Source of the DNA: CAYHDN01 sp964355425
GTDB lineage: Bacteria > Patescibacteriota > UBA1384 > XYA2-FULL-43-10 > CAINNR01
Assembly: GCA_964355425.1 (NCBI GenBank)
Contig: CAYHDN010000026.1
Span: 1 to 12,144 of the forward strand
DNA length: 12,144 nt
Direction: 5' to 3'
Shown here one piece after another: positions 6,399 through 12,144 of the stretch. Made by a program: the position numbers and the translations under genes. The notes beneath the pieces were generated by a model. The model worked only from the letters and a program-made list of their open reading frames with translations. It made no database searches and was not told where the DNA came from. Position 1 is the first letter of the stretch, and every line of letters starts with the position of its first letter.

Positions 6399-8410
6399 AC
6401 ATCACCCTTACTTATGCGCTCAATTATTTCGTTAATTTCTTGTTCACCATCATATATTCTACCATTGAACATCACCTTGTTGCGAATGAATTTCGGCCGA
6501 TTTTTAACCTCTTCGGTTATCTTGGCGATATAATCACCTAAAATACTAATCGAAATAAGCTGAACGCTACCCAAACCCAAAACTAAGAGGACGATGGTAG
6601 TTATACCTTTAGCATTCTCCGGCGGAACAATAAAATAACGAATTAAATAATAAAGTCCTAAAATGATGGTTCCAAAAAAGATCCAAAAGCCAATTGATTG
6701 AATATAAAGCAACGGCTTAGTGCTAAAGGAGAAAATTCCTTTTTTCGCCCACCAGATATTTTTTGCCAGATTATTTGTACTTCTGCCAAATAGTCTTTCC
6801 GGACGGATATAAGGAACACCAATTTGTTTAAAACCAATCCAAGCTCGAAGTCCACGAAGGAAGATGTCCTTTTCCGAAAATTTTAGGAGGTAATTTACCG
6901 CTTTCCTGTCTATCAGTGAGAAATCTCCGGCGTCAACCGGCATGTCGACATCAGATAATTTCCGGAATATTCGATAAAAGATTTTGTAGAATATCTGCAT
7001 ATGAAGCGGGGCTTCCCTTTTAATCCGCCGGCCGTAGACGACATCAAAACCTTTCTGCCATTTTTCAATAAATTTGGGAATTAATTCCGGTGGATCCTGA
7101 CCATCACCATCCATCAAAACCACCGCATTCCCGCTTGAAATTGACATGCCCGATACAAAAGCTGACTGCGATCCGAAATTTCGCGAATGGGAAATTCCAA
7201 TTATATGACTGTCATTTACAGATAATCTTGCTATCACCTCTTCGTCATTATTAGGACTGCCATCGTTAACAAAAATGATCTCATAATTATAAATTGATTT
7301 TTGCATTACCTTAGAGATTCTTTTATGCAAAATCGGTATTGATTGATTATCTTTATAACAGGTGACAATAATGGAAATTTTTTCCTCGACTCTTGGAATG
7401 TGAACTTGGGCCAATTTTTTTGCTGATATCCTTTCCCACTTGGCCGTCAATTTTAAGCCCTGGAGAAAAGTCGTTTTAGCCCGCCAACCAAGTAATTTTT
7501 TCGCCAACTCTGGATTGCCATACCAATTTGCCAAATCCCAGGCTCGATTTTTCATAGTGCCAAATTCTGGTTGACCTTTAATCTTAAATACTTTTTTAGC
7601 CGCTTTTGCCACATCTTCAAATGAAGTTTTAATTCCCGTAGCAATATTGATTGAAATTCCCGGATCGGTCATACAGACTGTTTGCGCCGCCTTAACAAGT
7701 GCCTCGGTGCAGTCATCAATGTAAACAAAATCTCGCGAAATTTTCTTATCAACAAAATTGGGAAATTTATGTTTTAGTCCGGCAGAAACCAGTGTTGGAA
7801 TCAGCCTATCCCTTTCTTCCCAAGGCCCATAAACAGAGTAAAACCTTAAATTTACCGCCGGAAAATTTAGTTGTTGACCGTAGTATTTGATTAAATAAGA
7901 TGCGCCAACTTTGGAAACGGCATAGTCACTATTTGGAATCAACTCCTCATTTTCTTTCGGTTCTTTTGAATTTATCCCGTATTCCGAAGATGTCCCAGCT
8001 TGCACGAACGCGCTGCACCCGGTATCGAGCAAAGCTCTAATTAAATTCAGTGTTCCGAGATAATTTGTTCGATAAATTTTTTCAACATCCGTTTGCCTCG
8101 AATAAGCGCCGTAAGCCGAAAGATTAAAAACCGTCTTTGGTTTTAAGTTATCAATTTGATTTTTGAGGTCTTCCCAGTCAAGAATGTTCATATTGATTAG
8201 TTGCTGCTGATCGGCTTGACTTAGTCGCCAGCTCTGCTTCGCCCGCCTAGAAACTGCATAGACGTCTTTGCGCATGCGACTTAAACTAAAAAAAAGCTTA
8301 GCGCCGATAAAACCCGATGCTCCGACAACTAAAATTGGTCCAGGTAAGTTTCTCGCCAGCTCTTTGGTTTTTTTATCCCAAACATCGAAATAAATATCTC
8401 CAGGCATCAT
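6395..8410 (-). CDS. Fusion of NAD-dependent sugar epimerase/dehydratase (SDR) and GT2 polyprenyl-phosphate glycosyltransferase
   Basis: One continuous 671-residue reading frame with two complete enzymes. Residues about 24-330 are an extended SDR acting on nucleotide sugars: NAD(P)-binding 'GASGFIG' (30-36), catalytic 'TSSEYG' (140-145) and 'YAVSK' (163-167, Tyr and Lys), then 'RFYSVYGP' (189-196). Residues about 343-665 are a GT2 enzyme of the ArnC/GtrB/DPM1 type: 'ISIIVTCYKDN' (345-355), 'FVNDGSPN' (380-387), metal- and nucleotide-binding 'MDGDGQDPPE' (433-442), 'DAGDFSLIDRKAV' (493-505), and two C-terminal membrane helices (about 565-590 and 603-625). GT2 proteins of this type usually transfer a sugar from a nucleotide donor to polyprenyl phosphate at the cytoplasmic face. 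The fusion implies that the SDR product is the GT2 donor, or at least coupled production. The start is ATGATG at 8410/8407, overlapping the stop of the transketolase half. I see no frameshift or internal stop between the domains. The exact SDR reaction (epimerase, dehydratase or reductase) is unresolved. Confidence 0.92.
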   Translation of the reverse strand: MMPGDIYFDVWDKKTKELARNLPGPILVVGASGFIGAKLFFSLSRMRKDVYAVSRRAKQSWRLSQADQQQLINMNILDWEDLKNQIDNLKPKTVFNLSAYGAYSRQTDVEKIYRTNYLGTLNLIRALLDTGCSAFVQAGTSSEYGINSKEPKENEELIPNSDYAVSKVGASYLIKYYGQQLNFPAVNLRFYSVYGPWEERDRLIPTLVSAGLKHKFPNFVDKKISRDFVYIDDCTEALVKAAQTVCMTDPGISINIATGIKTSFEDVAKAAKKVFKIKGQPEFGTMKNRAWDLANWYGNPELAKKLLGWRAKTTFLQGLKLTAKWERISAKKLAQVHIPRVEEKISIIVTCYKDNQSIPILHKRISKVMQKSIYNYEIIFVNDGSPNNDEEVIARLSVNDSHIIGISHSRNFGSQSAFVSGMSISSGNAVVLMDGDGQDPPELIPKFIEKWQKGFDVVYGRRIKREAPLHMQIFYKIFYRIFRKLSDVDMPVDAGDFSLIDRKAVNYLLKFSEKDIFLRGLRAWIGFKQIGVPYIRPERLFGRSTNNLAKNIWWAKKGIFSFSTKPLLYIQSIGFWIFFGTIILGLYYLIRYFIVPPENAKGITTIVLLVLGLGSVQLISISILGDYIAKITEEVKNRPKFIRNKVMFNGRIYDGEQEINEIIERISKGDV

Positions 8411-9312
8411 TTGATTACTCTTCTAATTATTTTCTCGATTGATTTAGAATCCAAGTGGCTCTCGGTTTGATGAAAATTCTGACTCCCGTAACATCCAGAA
8501 GGATATCCCTGGGCACAAAGATGAAAAAATTTAAAATATAAGCCAGCTTCTGATAATTTATGCGTTAGGTGTTCACCCAAACCACCACGGGCAACATGTT
8601 CTTCGACAACCAGCAGCTTTTTTGTTCTTATAACGCTTGATTTCAGTGTCGGCAGCAATTTTTTTATACTTAACTCCGAAACAACAAAAAAATCAACTGG
8701 ATTGCCAGCAATTTTTTCTTCTGCTTGCAAAACATTAAGGCCTACGGGGCCGATTGAAACAACAGTCAATTTATTACCAGTTAAAATTTTTCTGACCGGA
8801 GAATACTTGGGTAGTTTGATCCTTTTCGGCTTCTCACCCTTTCCCAGTCTCAAATACGCTGGTCCGTCGCAAGCCATCATTGAACCGATGACCTCTTCAA
8901 CATCCTGATCGCAAAAAGGAATAAAACATCTCATATTTTGCAGTGATGAAAGAAAAGCCAGATCTTCGATTGCATGATGCGTACCACCCATAATACCATA
9001 ACCATATCCTCCGCCATTGCCGACAATTTTTACATTTAAATTATGGAGACAAATATCCAGCCGGATTTGCTCCGCCGGCCGGAACACAGTAAAAGGAGCA
9101 ATGCTATAACAAATTGGAATAAACCCCTGTGCGGCCAAAGCAGCAGCCATAGTAATCATATTCTGTTCAGAAACGCCAATATTAATAAAACGCTTACCGA
9201 TAGCTGCCTGAATGTTTTCTAAGGCATTAAAACCAAGATCACCGGTTAAAAAAATTATTTTCTTGTCTTTTCTGGCGATTTTTTCAATGGCTGCTGAAAA
9301 CTCCTTACGCAT
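8407..9312 (-). CDS. Transketolase C-terminal half (pyrimidine-binding and C-terminal domains)
   Basis: A 301-residue partner subunit of a split transketolase. 'NIGVSEQNM' (44-52) contains the Glu (E49) that protonates the thiamine-diphosphate aminopyrimidine. 'GGTHHAIEDLAFL' (109-121) is the conserved segment of the Pyr domain. From about 175 the C-terminal transketolase domain follows ('LLVVEEHVARGGLGEHL'). A TTG at 9324 gives four more residues, but I choose the ATG at 9312 because GAGG (9322-9319) lies 6 nt upstream of it and the conserved fold starts right after. The ATG then overlaps the upstream stop as ATGCGTAA. With the neighbouring N-terminal half it should form an active two-subunit enzyme moving two-carbon ketol units, or a related thiamine-diphosphate reaction on a sugar. 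Split transketolases occur in many bacteria and archaea and recur in glycan clusters. Its place inside this operon argues for a dedicated rather than housekeeping role. Confidence 0.93.
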   Translation of the reverse strand: MRKEFSAAIEKIARKDKKIIFLTGDLGFNALENIQAAIGKRFINIGVSEQNMITMAAALAAQGFIPICYSIAPFTVFRPAEQIRLDICLHNLNVKIVGNGGGYGYGIMGGTHHAIEDLAFLSSLQNMRCFIPFCDQDVEEVIGSMMACDGPAYLRLGKGEKPKRIKLPKYSPVRKILTGNKLTVVSIGPVGLNVLQAEEKIAGNPVDFFVVSELSIKKLLPTLKSSVIRTKKLLVVEEHVARGGLGEHLTHKLSEAGLYFKFFHLCAQGYPSGCYGSQNFHQTESHLDSKSIEKIIRRVIK

Positions 9313-10108
9313 AATTTTCCTCAATTTCTTTCATTGCCTGTTCATATTGTTTAGCATCCATTGGCCAGTAGTGCCACTCAAGTTTATCTTCCATGAAAGA
9401 AACACCTTTGCCTTTAATCGTGTGGGCAATGATAACCTTTGGCTGCTTGCTTCTTATCTTTTTAACTTTCAAAAAAGCTTTTTCCAAATCAGAAAAACTA
9501 TTTCCATCTTTGGCTTCGACAACGGAAAAATTAAATGATCGAAATTTTTCTGCCAAGTTCTCCAGATTAATGACCTCTTTTGAATAACCAAAAGCTTGCA
9601 GTTTATTATAGTCGATAATAATAACTAAATTACTCAAATTATGTTGAGCGGCAAACAAGGCTGCTTCCCAAGTTGAGCCTTCATTGCAGTCGCCGTCGGA
9701 AAGCAAACAATAAACATTAAATTTTTGCTTTAACAATTTAGCCGAAAGAGCAAAACCTGTCGCCAAAGATAGTCCGTGTCCGAGACTGCCGGTGCCGAAT
9801 ACAATCTCTTTCAATTTTCCGCTGCAAGGCGGATGAGCTGCAAGCAAAGTCCCATCAGCATAGAAAGTCCTCAAAAGTTTTTCCGGAATTCGCCCAGATT
9901 TTGCCAATACGGTATAAAGAGCAGCGGCGGCGTGACCTTTTGACAAAACAAATTTATCCTTCTTTTTCATCTCGACAAAGTAGAGGTAAATCAGAATGTC
10001 CAAGCAAGATAGCGACGAACCGATATGGCCGGCGTTCGCTTTCTTGTAGAGGAAGAGTAAAGTTAGAAGACAATCTTTTTTAATTTTTTTGAATTTTTTT
10101 GCTTCCAT
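9305..10108 (-). CDS. Transketolase N-terminal half (thiamine diphosphate-binding subunit)
   Basis: A 267-residue subunit with the PP domain of transketolase. 'NAGHIGSS' (25-32) and 'SKGHAAAALY' (56-65) carry the conserved active-site His residues, and 'GTGSLGHGLSLATG' (104-117) follows. The thiamine-diphosphate/Mg motif runs from 'SDGDCNEGSTWEAALF' (136-151) to 'IDYNKLQ' (164-170). 'HTIKGKGVSFMED' is the usual end of this domain. The length equals the N-terminal half of a normal transketolase, so this is a natural split enzyme whose other half is the next gene. A GTG at 10117 would add three residues; I prefer the ATG at 10108, though neither has a good Shine-Dalgarno site. It overlaps the preceding small membrane-protein gene by 29 nt. 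Reaction: ketol transfer between sugar phosphates, or a related transfer in sugar modification. The exact substrate is not evident. Confidence 0.93.
   Translation of the reverse strand: MEAKKFKKIKKDCLLTLLFLYKKANAGHIGSSLSCLDILIYLYFVEMKKKDKFVLSKGHAAAALYTVLAKSGRIPEKLLRTFYADGTLLAAHPPCSGKLKEIVFGTGSLGHGLSLATGFALSAKLLKQKFNVYCLLSDGDCNEGSTWEAALFAAQHNLSNLVIIIDYNKLQAFGYSKEVINLENLAEKFRSFNFSVVEAKDGNSFSDLEKAFLKVKKIRSKQPKVIIAHTIKGKGVSFMEDKLEWHYWPMDAKQYEQAMKEIEENYA
9313..9322 (-). promoter_or_regulatory. Shine-Dalgarno site that fixes the start of the transketolase C-terminal half
   Basis: On the minus strand GAGGAA (9322-9317) precedes the ATG at 9312, with 6 nt between GAGG and the start codon. It lies inside the last codons of the upstream gene and is better placed for this ATG than anything upstream of the alternative TTG at 9324. 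Confidence 0.6.
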
Positions 10109-10430
10109 TTCCAACACTCTTGATGCTTAACAAATACTGATAAATTATAAAAGACAGCAAAACAAAAACTATAATGCCCAAACTCTCCGTCAAGAAAGAA
10201 TTTTTTCCTGCCTGCGATATTGGTATCAAAACAATAACAGCAAGAGCAATTTTAATCAAAATCTCGTTTCTAATTGGTCTAAGGATCATCCAAACTATAA
10301 AAACCAAAAGTCCAACATAAGTAATTGGCCAGTTCAAATATAATCCCAAAATTAAAGCAATAGCAGTTAAAACAACATCGTAATTAATCTTCTTTACAAC
10401 CGACGAAAAATTCGACGATCTTGGTTTCAT
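10080..10430 (-). CDS. Small membrane protein of unknown function
   Basis: 116 residues. A short basic N-terminus (MKPRSSNFSSVVKK) is followed by three to four hydrophobic helices at about 19-33, 37-51, 58-72 and 83-103, then a basic, polar tail. I recognise no family motif. The ATG (10430-10428) overlaps the stop of the exported-protein gene as ATGA, with GGAG a few bases upstream inside that gene. Its own stop overlaps the start of the transketolase subunit by 29 nt. Being locked into the operon on both sides, and being a real-looking membrane protein rather than a shadow frame, it is likely expressed. It might be a small partner of a membrane glycosyltransferase or a subunit in export, but nothing in the sequence shows that. 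Confidence 0.7.
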   Translation of the reverse strand: MKPRSSNFSSVVKKINYDVVLTAIALILGLYLNWPITYVGLLVFIVWMILRPIRNEILIKIALAVIVLIPISQAGKNSFLTESLGIIVFVLLSFIIYQYLLSIKSVGNGSKKIQKN

Positions 10431-11962
10431 TTATCCGTCTCCATTACTACCTGCAATGATTGTATACCAAAAAGATGAAAGGATTTATACTTCACATCGG
10501 ATGGATCATAAGTGACTTTAATATAGAGTTCCCTGCTCTTTCCTTCGAGCGATAATGTCTGTTTAAATTTTCCAGTTGTAACGAAATTAACCTCGACTGC
10601 CGGTATTTCCTGCCAATTTTTCCCATCTGTTGAATAATAAACTAAACTGTTAACCAAACCTTGAGAGATATCATTAAGTTCAATGCCGGCTTGTTGGATT
10701 GGTTTTCCACCATCAAATTTGAAAATGTAGGATACATTGTTCTCTGATCTTCCCAGTATCCCGCCGTAGTTATTGTCATAATAAACCCCATCGCTTGAGT
10801 TATTTTCACTGCTCCAAATGTCGAGCAAATCCTGCGGTTTATTGCTCTGCTTATAGCTATATTTCATTCTTCCGCTGCCAATATCTTCAAAGCGTTCACC
10901 TAAAAGCCTCCCGAAGGACTTGGGCGAGTAAATTCTCAAGAATAAATCACCGATCCGCTTTCTATATTTCTCACTTTTCATCTCCACTCCGAACTGCGTT
11001 TTTGAATCCGCCTGGTTACCTGTGATAACAGCGATCGTATGAAAGAAGCTGAATTCAACTTCAGTGTTAGAAACGCCGATATAATATCGCTGGCCAGGAA
11101 CCAAATTCGCTGCGATTGGGAAATGATAGGTAGACGGCCCAACCTTAAAGTAATCATTGGCAGTCTCTTTATTGAAGTAATACTTTGATATCAGTTTGCC
11201 AAAATTTGATCCCTCATTTGACGCTTCACGTAACTCGACAAAATAACTTCCCATTCCGCCGGAACCGATAAACCGCAACTTGAAATCAGCGCCGGTAATG
11301 GTCTTGTTGGTCGAGACAAAAAACTCACCAACTGATTGGTTCTTTGAACGAAAAATAGTTTGGTTAGCAGCGGTATTGGCTCTCTCAAGAGTAACTTCCT
11401 CACCGCTGATTCCAACTATCGTTTTATTTAGAGCATTAAGTTCGGGAAAATTGCTGATAGCCAATGACGAAATTTCTATATTTGTGATATTTATCGTCGG
11501 TGAAAATTCAAGATTATCTTTTTCAAAACCAATTTTGTTTGAGCTGTTGTTAGCTTGAAATTCGACTGACCGATTTCTGATTATTTGATCATTGTGAATT
11601 TCAATTTGATCTATAAATTGTTTTTGGCCGGTCTCTGATATCAGATAGAAAAGGAGATTGATTGGCTTAGATCGATTGGTTGATTTTGGATCTCGAATTT
11701 CAACATTATAAAATAAGCGGTAAAAATTACCACGGCCAAGTTCCCCCACACTCTTCTCTGCGCTTGCTGACTGGGCAGCCAGAATTGTTGTGTTCTTTAG
11801 TTTCAATTCGCTCTTAAGAGCTTCTATCTGCCTCTGAGTCTCCGGGCGAAGTCCTAATCCGCTATTTGCGTCATAATCTTTTCCAGATAGGAAAACTAAA
11901 ACTAAAATCAACCCAACCAACCAATATCTTCTTTTAGAAATAATTATTTGGATAAGCTTCAT
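10427..11962 (-). CDS. Membrane-anchored exported beta-rich protein of unknown function
   Basis: 511 residues. The start is the ATG at 11962, which has GAGG 5 nt upstream and forms an ATGA overlap with the preceding stop; starts further up (ATG at 12058) only add a His/Arg-rich tail from another gene's frame. A basic N-terminus and one membrane segment (about 13-26, no lipobox Cys) anchor it, with the rest outside the cell. A short helical stretch at about 40-70 follows. The remainder is rich in beta strands, Asn and Ser. A middle part with 'LVPGQRYYIGVSNT' looks like a jelly-roll or fibronectin-like fold. The last 115 residues include 'LVYYSTDGKNWQEIP', reminiscent of F5/8-type-C (discoidin-like) carbohydrate-binding domains. 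I recognise no catalytic motif. It may bind or present the glycan made by the operon; this is inference from fold and context. Confidence 0.75.
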   Translation of the reverse strand: MKLIQIIISKRRYWLVGLILVLVFLSGKDYDANSGLGLRPETQRQIEALKSELKLKNTTILAAQSASAEKSVGELGRGNFYRLFYNVEIRDPKSTNRSKPINLLFYLISETGQKQFIDQIEIHNDQIIRNRSVEFQANNSSNKIGFEKDNLEFSPTINITNIEISSLAISNFPELNALNKTIVGISGEEVTLERANTAANQTIFRSKNQSVGEFFVSTNKTITGADFKLRFIGSGGMGSYFVELREASNEGSNFGKLISKYYFNKETANDYFKVGPSTYHFPIAANLVPGQRYYIGVSNTEVEFSFFHTIAVITGNQADSKTQFGVEMKSEKYRKRIGDLFLRIYSPKSFGRLLGERFEDIGSGRMKYSYKQSNKPQDLLDIWSSENNSSDGVYYDNNYGGILGRSENNVSYIFKFDGGKPIQQAGIELNDISQGLVNSLVYYSTDGKNWQEIPAVEVNFVTTGKFKQTLSLEGKSRELYIKVTYDPSDVKYKSFHLFGIQSLQVVMETDK

Positions 11963-12144
11963 TTTCTCCTCATCCGAATGATTATCGCCGCCCCTACCAC
12001 TAGAAGTATTGTCCCGATGCCAATGCCTAAACCAATGTAAACTAATCTTTGCGGCCAAAACTCAACCACAAGTTGAAAATCGGAAGAGCCGAGAGAATTA
12101 CTCCGGCAAACACTCTGATCACAGAATGAATTGGGATCTATCTC
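11959..12144 (-). CDS. C-terminal end of a membrane protein, 5' part outside the window
   Basis: The last 61 codons of a gene that begins upstream of the window. They are open from the edge to TGA (11961-11959), which overlaps the next ATG as ATGA. The visible part is a polar, extracytoplasmic-looking stretch with two Cys residues ('FCDQSVCRSN'), then 'VVEFWPQRLVYIG', then one hydrophobic segment and a basic end 'IIIRMRRK' that would sit in the cytoplasm. A large outside domain ending with 'WPQR-x-VYIGL' and one last helix is the usual C-terminal shape of long YfhO-like and GT-C membrane proteins, the same broad type as the N-terminal fragment at 24-587. The frame reads well and is preferable to the competing frame that extends the next gene upstream. 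Confidence 0.75.
   Translation of the reverse strand, partial: EIDPNSFCDQSVCRSNSLGSSDFQLVVEFWPQRLVYIGLGIGIGTILLVVGAAIIIRMRRK

Noticed and set aside
6395..8410. SDR-GT2 fusion as an artefact of a lost stop codon
   Set aside because: Both domains are complete, the linker is short and well-formed, no frame change is needed, and there is no remnant start with a ribosome site at the junction that I can see. I keep it as a real fusion, with read checks advised in the finding.
11963..12058. N-terminal extension of the exported protein to ATG 12058
   Set aside because: It would add a His/Arg-rich tail and overlap another, better-reading frame that ends in a typical membrane segment. The ATG at 11962 has a ribosome site and starts a normal signal-anchor.

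Overview
This window looks like the core of a surface-polysaccharide (glycoconjugate) biosynthesis locus from an AT-rich bacterium. Apart from one GC-rich gene, the coding DNA is AT-rich and the proteins are rich in Lys, Ile, Asn and Phe. Genes are packed with overlaps, and TGA is used as an ordinary stop (the genes at 659, 5652, 6395, 8407 and 10427 all end in TGA), so this is not a code-altered lineage. The style resembles candidate-phyla (Patescibacteria-like) or similar uncultured bacteria, but nothing here fixes the taxonomy.

Layout. (1) 24-587, minus: the N-terminal part of a multi-spanning membrane protein of the YfhO/GT-C type, which runs into a stop far earlier than such proteins usually end. 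(2) 617-1844: a self-contained GC-rich unit holding a GHMP-family sugar kinase (659-1750, minus). It has its own promoter, an mRNA 5'-end hairpin, a strong Shine-Dalgarno site and a textbook intrinsic terminator. Its composition differs sharply from everything around it and suggests transfer from another organism. (3) 1941-2801, plus: a SAM-dependent methyltransferase, the only plus-strand gene, with no Shine-Dalgarno site. (4) 2798-12144, minus: an unbroken chain of nine genes, read from 12144 downward. They are the end of a membrane protein, an anchored beta-rich exported protein, a small membrane protein, transketolase N- and C-terminal halves, an epimerase/dehydratase fused to a GT2 glycosyltransferase, two related methyltransferases and a GT-C-like membrane glycosyltransferase. 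Every junction overlaps or abuts, so the chain is almost certainly one translationally coupled operon.

How the parts may work together (inference). The split transketolase and the SDR half of the fusion would make or alter a sugar precursor. The GT2 half, of the polyprenyl-phosphate glycosyltransferase type, would load a sugar onto a lipid carrier on the cytoplasmic face. The GT-C protein would use lipid-linked sugar on the outer face. The three methyltransferases would methylate sugars or chain ends. The anchored beta-rich protein and the YfhO-like proteins would act at or outside the membrane. The GHMP kinase most resembles heptose-7-phosphate/fucose kinases. If it is a heptose kinase, a transketolase supplying sedoheptulose-7-phosphate would be a logical partner, although the other heptose genes are not in the window. 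I see no CRISPR array, tRNA, rRNA, insertion sequence or defence system.
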